Shown here piece by piece: positions 1-12,223 of a DNA stretch of 64,000 nt. The stretch spans positions 498,882,601 through 498,946,600 of the forward strand of contig NC_053035.3 in assembly GCF_002575655.3 (NCBI RefSeq). The letters run 5' to 3'. A program made the position numbers and the translations under genes. Position 1 is the stretch's first letter. Every line of letters starts with the position of its first letter. The stretch is from Aegilops tauschii subsp. strangulata. Taxonomy: Eukaryota; Streptophyta; Magnoliopsida; Poales; Poaceae. The notes beneath the pieces are model-generated. The model saw only the letters and a list, made by a program, of their open reading frames with translations, was not told the origin of the DNA and made no database searches.

Positions 1-155
1 ATGTGATTCTTAAATGAGCTACGGTTTTTGACAGAGAACATGATGAATGACCTCTGCACCTTGCTGCAGTAGTTGAGCAGACCACATGATCTGCACAGGT
101 CTTCCAGCTCTCCGTGGGTGAAGAACCTGTAGCCGATGTTCACTGGTCCAACAAT
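1..155 (-). CDS. Partial last exon, methyltransferase-like protein (At1g78140-type)
   Basis: On the minus strand a reading frame starts after a good acceptor (CTGCAG, AG at 157-156) with IVGPVNIGYRFFT, passes through GELEDLCRSCGLLNY and ends near RSFIMFSVKN before running off the left edge. From memory, this resembles the C-terminus of plant class I SAM-dependent methyltransferases of the chloroplast At1g78140/At2g41040 group, which have an ELEDLC.ACGL motif and end in IMFSA.KP. The catalytic SAM-binding part would lie in upstream exons, which I do not see in the next 2 kb. The expected stop seems to be missed by one base: a CCG TAG lies in the neighbouring frame at about 25-30, which suggests a 1-nt deletion near the end. 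It may be a pseudogene or a gene with a slightly longer tail. Confidence 0.45.
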   Translation of the reverse strand, partial: MVGPVNIGYRFFTHGELEDLCRSCGLLNYCSKVQRSFIMFSVKNRSSFKNH

Positions 156-2801
156 CTGCAGCCTCAGGTTTGAACGGACAATCTACAGTGTGCGGGTGCG
201 GCGGTTGCTACTGTAGGCGGTACTCTTCATGATAACGTTTGCTACAGTCGGCTTTCAGGACTTCGGCACTGCTCACTAGTCACTACAGTCTTTAGACAGT
301 GCCCTCCAGTGACCACGCTTTGCTTCGCGCAGAAGCTACAATATCTCGAAAATAGAAGAAAGTTCGTTGAATAAAAATCCACCTATACCCCACAAAAGAT
401 TTACTTAGGGCATCCTCAGCGGTGATTATCAAACGGACGCCCTCAAATGTCCGATGACTTACTTAGCAAATCATACATTTTTATATTTCATCTAGGAAAA
501 TATATAGCAATGATTGTTTGTACATCTGCGCATCCACCCAACCTAATCTAAAAAACTCTACTCATTGTTGGAGGTGAGGTCGGTGACCCCCGCTAACACC
601 ATGGGGTCGACCTCCTCCTCCTCCACCTTCAAGCTCGACTCTGGAGAGCTCGGAGGTTGGGCCGGCGCAATGCGGACACGGCATCGAGCATCCGCGGCAC
701 GAACCTCTGCCACGATTTTGGCACGACGCTCCGGAGTCAGCATCTTGTATCATGTGATCCTTGAACGGACCATGGTGACTGTAGATAGCGGCGAGATTGG
801 CTATGAGCGGTAGAGGAGGCGCCGGCCACCATTTAAAGTCAGATTAGGCTCAATGCGAGAATGCAGGTAGGCAGGGGAGTCGGTGAGCTTCCATGAATGT
901 GGAGCGAAGTGTGAAATAGCAGGTGCTGGCTTGAGTGATGGATGGGACTATGTTGATCCCCCCCCCCCCCCCCCCCCCCCCCCCGCCCCCGCCAGACTAG
1001 GAAATTCCAGTTGCCCAGACCGATCTGTCCCAATTTGGGCGGCCGCACTGGAGGCATAAAAGTGTCTGCACTATCCGGTTCGGCGTTTGGGCTAGAGACG
1101 CCCTTACGTCGTGGTGTCGTAGATTGAAATAATAAGTGAGTGGATTATCACATGTTGTTCTATTAGATGCTGAACACATAGATTGGAACCATAATATTCT
1201 TTGGTATGATATATTAATATAAAGCATTGACTTCCATGTAAAAATTTAGTGATGCCCCAAGTTGTCTACTTGACGGTTTGTAGAGGTGGACGTTGAAGAA
1301 CATTGTGGTAATCAAGCTCTAATAATATATCATATAAATAGGTACTAGAGGGAAAATATAAACAACAAAGGTTCTAGACATGGCACTGGTGCTCACATTT
1401 TTCTAAATTTATATCATGTCTTCCGGTAATGTTCGTTCAATGATAGCTATGAGGCGCTTATATTGACTTCACAGATCTCAAGATATTGTGTTGGCTCAGT
1501 ATCTCAGAGGCGCTCACAGGGATAGAGTGAGTGCACGCCTTCATATGGGTGAATGTATGTGTATGTATCCGAGTATCTGTGATTATAGTATGTCAAAGAA
1601 AAGTTAAAGTTCTTACAACAACTTACAGGTGCGCCATATAATTTTGGACAAAGCAAATGTACGTCTGCACCCCAGCTACCATATCTACAATTAGCTAGCT
1701 AGGGTGATAATCACGATCGGACGGTAGGGATACACTGGCCATGAGTAGCAAACGTTCATTTGCTTCTTTTTTGCGTCAGAGGATAGCAACACTTTTCTGG
1801 TCCACTCCATGAATGAGTAGCAAAGTTTACTCAGGTACGACACGACCGGAGCAGATTGTCACATATACTCACATGCGGCCGGGACAAGGGGGAATGAGCA
1901 GATCCAAGTGGTACCTTGGGCATCTTTACGCGACAGAAGGAGGCATGCTTCGTACAAGGACACTGTAGACCTACGTGTCGTAACTACATCAAATCTCATC
2001 GGTCGTGTTTAGCCATCTGATGGCATCGCTCCAAGCAGGGTTGGAAAATAATGATATACAATTTTCATATGAAATGAAGCAGTAGCTTTTCGTCGGCAAA
2101 AACAAAAAACAAATTTGAGGTAACATTTGATATTCAATTTGTTTTTTTGCACAGGACAAAATGTTTAATGTTTTTGCCTAAAACTTTGCAGGTGGTATTT
2201 GGATGTGACTAAAAATACATAAAAATTTGTTGAGATTATTTTGACATTTCAAAAATTATTTTTGTGCGCAGGAGCACGTGCTCCAGGGAGCCGAAATGGA
2301 CCCAGCGAGCACAACGCACCCTGCCCATCGCTCACGGCTGGACCTTGCAGCACCACCGTGTCCGTCGCTGCTCTGGCATCACCAGCTCGGCTTCAACAAA
2401 ATCAACCGTGACTTTGCTGTGATGAGGAATTGGCTCCAGTGAAGGTCAGCTGTTTGGCAATATAACTATCGAAATGACAATAAGCTGGCGAAAATGCTGA
2501 AATGTCCCTAAAGTACAAAGATCACTATAACTTGCTCACTGTGTGTCAATAGATTGTTTAGATTGTATTTTGACAGGCAGAGAATGATTTGTTCTATAGT
2601 GATGTATAAAATATTCATAGTAATATTTCTCTCATTTTCTTCCTCATGAATAAATGAAGTATTCGAGAGTAAAAGAATTATGTTGTCACATCGCCATTCG
2701 TGCAAGTAATCCATCAAAAGAAAACTAAAGGATTTGTTCATTGGTATGATGAATAATCCACACATCTAATTAAAAATATGTACAAACGAGAGCTAAGGAG
2801 T
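156..2801. other. Stretch without a clear gene; repeat-derived
   Basis: I see no supportable gene here. A 61-codon minus-strand frame at 558-743 (starts MLTPERRAKIVAEVRAADAR, rich in Ser, Glu and Pro) looks like the tail of a transposon-associated ORF, but I cannot name it. About 1440-1610 resembles the 3' untranslated tail of a grass LINE, with text such as GAGGCGCTCACAGGGATAG followed by GT-rich sequence. 2040-2290 is an AT-rich segment ending at GGAGCACGTGCTCC, a pattern I associate with wheat MITE-like repeats. All three assignments are weak. Confidence 0.35.
958..984. repeat. Poly-C homopolymer, 27 bases
   Basis: An uninterrupted run of 27 C follows TGTTGAT and is itself followed by GCCCCCGCC. 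On the minus strand it is a poly-G tract. Runs of this length are rare and unstable, and the exact count may be affected by sequencing or assembly. Confidence 0.95.
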
Positions 2802-3061
2802 TACTCCTGTTTTTATTTTTATTTTGCACATAAAATTGTCTAAAGTCAAACTTTATAAAGTTTGACTAACTTCATAGAATAATGACAACTTTCACAATAC
2901 AAAAATTAGTATTATTATATAAATCGTCATATTATTTTTCATATTGTATAACTTCAGTACAGTAGATCTTGATATTTTTAAATATAAATTTGGTCAAGCT
3001 TAGTGAAGTTTGACTTTGGACAAATTTTATACGCAGAATAGAAAAAGGAACTGAGGGAGTA
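2802..3061. mobile_element. Stowaway (Mariner) MITE, about 260 bp
   Basis: The ends are TACTCCTGTTTTTATTTT on the left and, on the right, the inverse of TACTCCCTCAGTTCCTTTTT, flanked by TA. Internal halves are also inverted: AAAGTCAAACTTTATAAAG on the left matches AAAGTCAAACTTCACTAAG read from the right. Stowaway elements insert at TA and have CTCCCTC-type ends. The left end is diverged. Confidence 0.7.
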
Positions 3062-6000
3062 CATACTAATCTATTTAGCCTCATCTAGGCATGGATGCAA
3101 GCGCCAGATCTACGGGCGTGGCGCAGGGCACGGACACGAATGCCATAATGGACGTGGCGAACTCCATTTGGATGTTGTCCTTCTCCGCCTTCTCAGGCTT
3201 CTTGCGGGCGTATTGCTGGGCGCGCCGCTCTCTACGGGAGACAGTCTCCACCTTGTTCACGACGGTAGAGACCCGACGTACTCCGCGAAGCCATGCTCCA
3301 TGGCTAGGGCAGACGGCCTAGCGGGTGTCGTGGGCTAGGACGGAGGATGAGGTCGACGGCACAGACGCGGAGCAAGGGCGGATGAGGGCGATGGCTCGGA
3401 AGCGGCAAAAGGAGGATAAACGTGGGAGGTCGGTCGACTTGATTGATTAGACCAATTTAGAGAGATTTGGGATGGATCTAGTCAATTTGATCCGATGTGG
3501 CAGAGGCGTCCAGGCGGCCCCAAATCCGCCCACATATAAGTTGGTTTGAGGGGTGCCTGACAGCCCAGACATATAGGTTGAGTTTGAGGAGCCCGGTTGA
3601 GTGGCGTTTTTTGGTCGGGGCGGTGACCGGGCTGTTCGTCCAGACATATGGGAGAGGAATAGGGGTAGCAAAAGTCATCAAGTATGATATTGGAGATAAG
3701 AATTTTCCAGTGCTTGTTGTTGAGGCTAAAGATTGCTCTGTAATAAAGGACTAAATACAGTGACTAGATAATGCTTAAATGTTTGCATTGTTTTTTTATC
3801 TTTACAATGTTAACATATTTTAATTATTGTTGGTTTCTTCAACTACCTTCCACAGACTGCGACTCAATATGTGTTCATCTTGTAAGAGTGCTAGCATCCG
3901 AATGACTTTGTTAGAATTTATGGACAATGGAAAATATATTAGCTCAGAGTTGCAGCTCACATCTTAGGACCTTTTGCTTCATATGTAGACAATGTGGAAT
4001 GCAGTGGTAGATGTGCCATCAATCATAATTGATGATGTCGGGGAACACACTTGTTAAGGTGAAGCTTTAGGTTTGCTCATAAATTTGGATTCCTTTGAAT
4101 TTGTGTTGTTATCCATTCTAACCCTTTCTACGCTGATGGATAGACTATACACGCATGCATGCAGCACTTTATTTGTCATCCCTTTTATGCTCTTCCGATT
4201 TATTCATCAAATGGCCGGACCCATAGAGCCTACGATCTTACACGACTTGAAGATTGAAATGGTTATTAAGTTGTACAGTTCCATATGAGATATATATGAG
4301 TGAGTTACTAATTTATAGTTCAGTTCATAAGTAAGAGTATATCCTATATCTGCGTTAGTAACCATCTCTCCATTAGCAAAAAAATACAAGTGTAGTAAAA
4401 ATCTTAAGGATTCACTCGTAAAATGAAATCACTTATTGGTTACCCATGCTAGAAAAAGAATTATACTCTGACAATTAGTTCCCAATTTAACTTCTTCCCA
4501 TATTTGAGCTTGTAAAATTGTGTTTGAGTCATAGTTAAACTCGCATTTGTATATATTCGTTTATCCATGGTTTGTATTGTGTAGTCAAGTCATGTCGCGC
4601 GCATGGTCTACGGGTTGAATAGTCTAAGTGAATTAAATGATCCACATGAGGATTTAAGACTATTGTACATTAGACAGTACAGACGTAGACGCTCATCTAT
4701 TGACTCCATGCCTCAAGGTGCGGTCATATATATACACTTTGAAGTTTGGAACAGGGAGGGCCGGAAGCCATGTGCATGCATCTATCTGTCTATGCAGGCC
4801 GAAGACAAACTGACCGAGAATAATACTCAGAGGTTACTTGTGTGAATTAGAAAGCAGGCTTGACTCAAGAAAAAACTTGCGAATACCTGTAGGATGATCA
4901 ACGTTTTTTACTGTAGATGGAATGGACACGTGTTCGTCTCTTGTCCACACAACGTACACTACTCTTTCCCATTCTTCACCAATCACCACACAGCACACCC
5001 AATTGTTTTTTTTTTAGCTAGCACACACAATTGGTGACGTGACACTAAACAGAGTGTGGTACTGGTCAAATTAAAGCTATATAGATGATTGATGGCTATT
5101 GATGATGGTTGGATGGCAAGCATGCAGCTAAGTCAGTAGATTGATCTTGCTGTGATCCTGGAAGAAAAGGGTTGACTGTTTACAAATACTACACCCTCCG
5201 ATCCACAGAAAACGTGTCGTGGCTTTAGTTTAAGTTCGTTGCACATATAGTTTGTCATGGTCTTCTACCTGCTTTCTCTGTGATACATTATACAGTATTA
5301 ATCAACTCCTGTTTCTAAGTGTGTTGTCATTTGATCCTTATAATTAATCCCGGACATATATATCTACCATAGAACAGCTCTAGAGTAATTTTTACAAATC
5401 CAACAAAGAAAAAGCAAGTCTGCCCAAGTTATATTCACTCAGATCATAGACCATCTCCAAATTTTGTTGACGATTTTTCGTAATGGTGTCATCGGTGGTT
5501 GTATATTTTCACTCCAGGATCTGCCTCTTTCTGTGAGGCGTCGTATTTGGACGCACGTACGCGTCAAATGGTTGAGGCTTCGCACAGGTTCAAGAGTAAT
5601 GGGCCGATTCGCTCTGCTGATGGCTCATTTCAGTGATCTTTTTAGTTTTTCCTGTTCTAGTACTTTTTTCTAAAACGTCTCAAAAAAAATAAAAAAATTG
5701 GTTGTTGGATTTTTTTCTCTATGCTTCTTTTCCTTTCATTTTTTTTTATCAAAAATGTATGATCTGTGTTTTAAATAGGTAACGGGTATATTAAGAGTGT
5801 TGAACATTTACTAAAAAGAAGTTCACCATATATAAAAATGTTAACTGTATGTGGAAAATTTTAAACATACCTTAAAGAAATCACTTATATAAAAAATGTT
5901 TAGTGTATATTAAAAAAAGTTAATCCGACAGAAAAAAGTCCTGCTCGTATTAAAAATTGTTCATCATATATTAACGGCAGCAGAAGTGGTGGCAGGCCGG

Positions 6001-9000
6001 CAGCCCGTGATGGATGCACGGATGGGTCGGTTCCCCAGGGACTTGGTTGCTATTTGTTGTTTTTGTGGGGGGTGATCTCTACAACTGTTTGGTGATAATA
6101 TTTTTCTGAGGTTCTTTTCCCAAAAGTGATTTTGTTATAGATTAATTGTTTTCAGTATATATACAAATAATCTGAGTATATTATATTAGAAAATTAGTAT
6201 AGAAAACTGAAAGTAAAATATATAAAAACTAGAAGAAAAAACCCAAAAAGGAAAAATAAAAAATGTAAAAAAAATAAAACTGAAAAAACAGAAACAAAAC
6301 ATAAAAACATAAAAACATAAAAAATGTAAGAAAAAAGAGAGGCCGGCACGAGTGAAAGCTTCAAATTGGGACGACCCTTGGCGCAGGCTACGACCGTAGG
6401 CTCTCCTACATCAACAAGGATTTGCTGAAATAACTAGTTAAGAGTTAACTCTTGCAAAGGTCACTCCCCACCTTCTCAGGTCCTAACAAGTGCACATTGT
6501 ATGTGCGCCACTTGTTGCAACCTCGGAGCTTTTTCTTTTTTGTAGATTCGTTTATTCAAAAAGTTTTATCTCTTGAACTGTGCATCCGTATATCGAACTA
6601 TTTTCACCGTGGATTTCTCCCGTCGAGATCTTCGAAACATGGTCCCATTCTAATAGGTTTTCGTGAACCTTTTTTCATGAAAAAATCGGAATAAAAAAAC
6701 AAATACGAAAAATCTGAAAAAACACAAACAAAAAAATGAACGAGATTTGCAGAGGTACATGAACATTGACCCAATCATGTGCAAGATTTGCGGGGCACCT
6801 GTCAAGGCGAACCGGAGGCGATCGCACGGCGAATCCGCTCTGGTTGATCCTCTGCCGGTAGTTTGTGAGCCAAAGAGTGCAGGAGATCATGGTTATGTGG
6901 ATCTAAGCCATGCCAGAAAGGAAAATCCGCTAGGTTCGAGGTAGTAACTGTAGATAAAACAAATTGGGTCTATGAATTTTCCTAGATACCCTTATCAAGT
7001 GATGATGTTTTACCAAGTGCAAAGCATGGACTTAATACGTTGAGAGGACCGTTGTTGTTCCAACACGAGTAAAAAAAAAAGTGTTCTCATGCTAGATAAT
7101 TATTAAATCAGAAACTATCAAACAATGAAAGGACAAATTAGCATGCAATTCTAATGATTCACGAAGAAGTCCACCAACAAGACACTATATATACTCTAGA
7201 ATTATCTACTTTTTTGCGCAGACTTGAGATAGATAACCATCCACTTTGAAAACCTCTATCAAGATATTTCTTGTAGTACATAGTTTAGACTCATGTGTAA
7301 AATAGTGTCCTACCTAAAATGCATGCATACATATACATACAATGTATCTAGTTGTCACAAATTAATATACGAAGTAATGTGTTATGTCCTATTTTATTTG
7401 TCTATGATGTAGGAGACCTCAATATGTTTATGCAAAGGTTTATCACAGGGCATGTTCTCAACATAGCCCACAATTAACCCCGGCATCCTTATGATTTATA
7501 TTTGTAAGGGTGCTTAAAATGATAGATATTATATTGTATTTAAAAAATAATAGATATGGAAACTGATGAAAATGAAGTTTCATACTATTAGAGTACAGCC
7601 GGTCAGGAGATACATCGTACACTAATCATGCCAGACTATTAAGAGAATGATACAATGAAAATGAGAGATTAAATCTCTAAACTACAATAATAAACACATA
7701 AATTACCCCAAGGATGGGAGCACCTGATATTTCCCCTCTCCACGGAGAAGCGTCTCTGCATAGACAATGTCTTGGCGAAAGAAGAAAGACAAAAGCAACT
7801 ATAGCGAGGGGAATTAGATAAATTCAAAGTAGAGAAAAATACATGGGTGCATGGATTAACGGGTGACCCAAAACTCGTTGCGGCCCGATAACAAAATAAA
7901 ATGTACACCTCAAGCATGAATCGTTGCGCAAGATCAAACGGCTGAAAAATTTGATTGCAAGCAAATTGTGTTTAGCTCATTAGAAAAATAGTAAAACCGT
8001 TAGTTAAAGGGCATTGAAATGAGAAGTGGAGGAAAATCATACGAATATGAGTTTTTCCTACAATGACACTATTCATGCATTATGTCCAAATGAATGGACC
8101 AATGAAATGGAGTAAGTTTTCATTTGATCTTTATTTCATTGGAACACCGGAATATTATTACTTTTCAAATTTCTATGCATGAAGAATGAGACTAAGATCC
8201 TTTGTGGTATAATCATGTTTATCAATATTCATGTGTTTTTCCTATTCTAGTGAAGCAAACTTACGTGCTTTCAAATTCATGTGTTTTTTGACCATATGTT
8301 TTGTGCTTGTGTTACTATCATATTCCCGTGTGTGTTTCATGTTCCTAAAATTTTACAATCCCACGAAAAAAAGAGGCCCAAACATGATGTAATATATGTC
8401 GACTGGCATAGTTTGTATATGAACCACGTTCTTTAGATCTTACCAAACCTGACTTGGCTATAGAGTTTAGACCAGGTTCGTAGAAAATCCTAACATGAAG
8501 TTTGACTTGGGGCCATTAAGGAAGGGTGAGGTGCCCGAAACCCTATGATGTCGGGGGCGTCTCTATAAAGGGGGTGGGGGCACGTGCCCCCCGACGGATT
8601 TTGTTCTTGTACAATAACCCCACCTCCGCCACCTCCTTACGCACTGTCTAACACATCTACGCGCATCCGACTTTAATCACGTTCGTGTTGAATCCTTAGA
8701 GGCATGAAAGCTACAACAGATTTCTTTAAAGGAGGATTACCCCGGTCTCTGCATCAGAGTGATGCATGCAGCCCCATGAAGGCTGCAACACATGGACAAA
8801 ACATTTGTGGGATCTCACAAGGAGGAGACTGTAGACGTGTGTCACCAACTCTTTTTTCGCTAACGGAACTGCGCGTCCAGTGGTAAAATCCGACCCTTGA
8901 TCTCTTACTAGTTACTACAACACTTCCTTGGTTGTTCGCGGTAAATATTCTATTCTGCACTACTATAGCATAAATCATTCTCCAATTATTATAGGAGAAA

Positions 9001-9846
9001 AATCCAACCGCTGCCATGTAATAATTGCATACATATCTATAAATTTTCCATGATGTAGCACACAAAATTTTCTAAAATTTCCATGTGACAAAAAAATATC
9101 TGAATTTGCAATGTTGTAGAAAACAAAAAAAATTAACAGCTGCCACATGACTAGTATAAAGCATGGCAAATCCCCATCTCAGGGAATGGGAGGAAGATGG
9201 ACATACCTCGTCAGGGCTAGATTCGTATCTCATCGGTGTTGGTGTATCATGTAACCCTGATTCCCTCTGACTATCAAGACAGAAGAGGGAGTAGCTGTGG
9301 TGACTACAGAGGCGGCGTGGGGACGCGGGCGATAGAGAAAACACCGGTGATGATGAGCAACCATGTCGAAGGTTGGGAGGCGATGTGGGTGAGAAGAGGA
9401 TGTCATGGGTCCCATCGTGCCTTGCCCCCCCTGAAGTGTGGCTTACTAGCACTGGAGCCTCGCTGGTGCACCGAACCATGCCTCACAACATGCTAGATGT
9501 GGCAGCTTGGAAGAGCCAAGCCGGTGATGGAGGTAGCGCATGTAGGGCAACCGATTGGGCTAGAGGTGGCTGTGCAGGGATCTGAGCTCGCAGTGGAGGC
9601 GGTCGAGTAGCGTACCTCAAAGCTTCTAACAATGGCGTGACAGGGAGTGGAATACAATTGCTGGCCAGCGATGTCGAGTGAATCTCTATTAGGGCAACCT
9701 CTCCCACCGATGCTTCATCGCTGAGCCCATGGATTCACCTCCCCTCTGCCTGTAGCTCCAATGTATGATGGTGGGCAAGTGAATCCCGGTGCCTTCACTC
9801 CGGCTAGTAGTTTAGGTTAGGGCTTTTCTCCTCTTAGGTGTGGCAC
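3062..9846. other. Long stretch without a supported gene; AT-rich repeat remnants
   Basis: Several short frames exist but none has a recognisable domain. The minus strand of 3090-3330 reads as an Arg/Lys-rich fragment (RRERRAQQYARKKPEKAEKDN), probably a piece of a transposon ORF. 3430-3700 contains two similar GGTTTGAGG(G/A)G(T/C)-type direct repeats around 3540 and 3585. 5680-6340 is very AT-rich with recurring TTAAAAA-TGTT-CAT-ATATTA words. 6530-6680 (TTTTATCTCTTGAACTGTGC onward) matches, from memory, a widespread wheat MULE-type repeat. 8030-8360 resembles Tourist-type MITE sequence. 8950-9170 has repeated TGCCA(T/C)A(T/G)-rich text. No RNA gene was seen. Confidence 0.4.
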
Positions 9847-10470
9847 TGATGACCCACAAGTATAGGGGATCTATCGTAGTCCTTTCGATAAGTAAGAGTG
9901 TCGAACCCAACGAGGAGCAGAAGGAAATGACAAGCAGTTTTCAGTAAGGTATTCTCTGCAAGCACTGAAATTATCGGTAACAGATAGTTTTGTGATAAGG
10001 TAATTTGTAACGGGCAACAAGTAATGAAAGTAAATAAGGTGCAGCAAGATGGCCCAATCATTTTTGTAGCAAAGGACAAGCCTGGACAAACTCTTATACA
10101 AAGGAAAACGCTCCCGAGGACACATGGGAATTATCGTCAAGCTAGTTTTCATCACGCTCATATGATTCGCGTTCGTTACTTTGATAATTTGGTATGTGGG
10201 TGAACCGGTGCTTGGGTGCTGCCCTTTCTTGGACAAGCATCCCACTTATGATTAACCCCTATTGCAAGCATCCGCAACTACAAAAGAAGTATTAAGGTAA
10301 ACCTAACCATAGCATGAAACATATGGATCCAAATCAGCCCCTTACGAAGCAACACATAAACTAGGGTTTAAGATTCTGTCACTCTAGCAACCCATCGTCT
10401 ACTTATTACTTCCCAATGCCTTCCTCTAGGACCAAACAATGGTGAAGTGTCATGTAGTCGACGTTCACAT
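9847..10470 (-). repeat. Athila-type 3' LTR, first part
   Basis: Begins TGATGACCCACAAGTATAGG and runs to the target site of the nested Copia element. The last five bases (CACAT, 10466-10470) are the target duplication. It continues at 19236. Confidence 0.75.
10466..10470. repeat. Target site duplication CACAT (left)
   Basis: CACAT directly precedes the TGTTGGGAAT end of the Copia element and is repeated exactly at 19236-19240 after its CCAACA end. A 5-bp duplication is normal for Copia integration. Confidence 0.95.
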
Positions 10471-12191
10471 TGTTGGGAATCATAGCATAATTTAAAATTT
10501 TCCTACGCTCACCAAGATGCATCTATGGAGTGTACTAGCAACGAGGGGAAAGGAGTGCATCTACATACCCTTGTAGATCGCGAGCGGAAGCGTTCCAATG
10601 AACGTGGATGACGGAGTCGTACTCGCCGTGATCCAAATCACCGATGACCGAGTGCCGAACGGACGGCACCTCCGCGTTCAACACACGTACGGTGCAGCGA
10701 TGTCTCCTCCTTCTTGATCCAGCAAGGGGGAAGGAGAGGTTGATGGAGATCCAACAGCACGACGGCGTGGTGGTGGATGTAGCGGGTCTCCGGCAGGGCT
10801 TCGCCGAGCTTCTGCGAGAGAGAGAGAGGTGTTGCAGGGGAGGAGGGAGGCGCCCAAGGCTGTAGGTTGCTGCCCTCCCTTCCCCCCCTTTATATAGGCC
10901 CCCTTGGGAGGGGGGCCGGCCAAAACCCATCTAGGGTTGGGGGGGCGGCGGCCAAAGGGGGCAAAGGGGTTGCCTTGCCCCCCAAGACAAGGGGGAAGTC
11001 CCCCCACCCTAGGGTTCCCAACCCTAGGCGCATGGGGGGAGGCCCATGGGGGGGCGCCCAGCCCACTAGGGGCTGGTTCCCTTCCACTTTCAGCCCATGG
11101 GGCCCTCCGAGATAGGTGGCCCCACCCGGTGGACCCCCGGGACCCTTCCGGTGGTCCCGGTACAATACCGGTAACCCCCGAAACTTTCCCGGTGCCCGAA
11201 ACTGGACTTCCTATATATAATTATTCACCTCCGGACCATTCCGGAACCTCTCGTGACGTCCGGGATCTCATCCGGGACTCCGAACAACTTTCGGGTTTCC
11301 GCATACATATATCTCTACAACCCTAGCGTCACCGGACCTTAAGTGTGTAGACCCTACGGGTTCGGGAGACATGCAGACATGACTGAGACGCCTCTTCGGT
11401 CAATAACCAACAGCGGGATCTGGATACCCATGTCGGCTCCTACATGTTCCACGATGATCTCATCGGATGAACCATGGTGTCGAGGATTCAATCAATCCGT
11501 ATGCAATTCCCTTTGTCAATCGGTATGTTACTTGCCCGAGATTCGATCGTCGGTATCCCAATACCTTGTTCAATCTCGTTACCGGCAAGTCTCTTTACTC
11601 GAACCGCAATGCATGATCCCGTGACTAACGCCTTAGTCACATTGAGCTCATTATGATGATGCATTACCGAGTGGGCCCAGAGATACCTCTCCGTCACACG
11701 GAGTGACAAATCCCAGTCTCGATCCGTGCCAACCCAACAGACACTTTCGGAGATACCCGTAATGCACCTTTATAGTCACCCAGTTACGTTGTGACGTTTG
11801 GCACACCCAAAGCACTCCTACGGTATCCGGGAGTTGCACGATCTCATGGTCTAAGGAAAATATACTTGACATTGGAAAAGCTCTAGCAAACAAAACTACA
11901 CGATCTTTTATGCTATGCTTAGGATTGGGTCTTGTCCATCACATCATTCTCCTAATGATGTGATCCCGTTATCAATGACATCCAATGTCCATAGTCAGGA
12001 AACCGTGACTATCTGTTGATCAACGAGCTAGTCAACTAGAGGCTTACTAGGGACACGTTGTGGTCTATGTATTCACACATGTATTACGATTTCCGGACAA
12101 TACAATTATAGCATGAATAATAGACGATTATCATGAACGAAGAAATATAATAATAACCTTTTATTATTGCCTCTAGGGCATATTTCCAACA
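10471..12191 (-). repeat. Angela 3' LTR
   Basis: Runs on the plus strand from TGTTGGGAATCATAGC to CATATTTCCAACA, 1721 bp. It pairs with 17513-19235 nearly base for base. A TATA-like box (minus strand TATATAAAGG) lies at 10887-10896. Two thirds of the LTR is very G+C-rich, which creates many spurious open frames. Confidence 0.95.
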
Positions 12192-12206
12192 GTCTCCCAC
12201 TTGCAC
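12192..12206 (-). other. Polypurine tract of the Angela element
   Basis: Directly next to the 3' LTR the minus strand reads GCAAGTGGGAGAC, a purine-rich stretch in the correct position to prime plus-strand DNA synthesis. Confidence 0.8.
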
Positions 12207-12223
12207 TAGAGTCAATAATCTAG

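Noticed and set aside
9072..9707. ORFs of 70-135 codons on both strands
   Set aside because: No domain, no splice or start context, and composition like the surrounding anonymous repeat sequence.
10535..11326. Several long G+C-rich ORFs on both strands (Pro/Gly-rich), repeated at 17680-18370
   Set aside because: They lie in the two LTRs of the Angela element, occur in both copies, and are explained by G+C-rich LTR sequence without stops.
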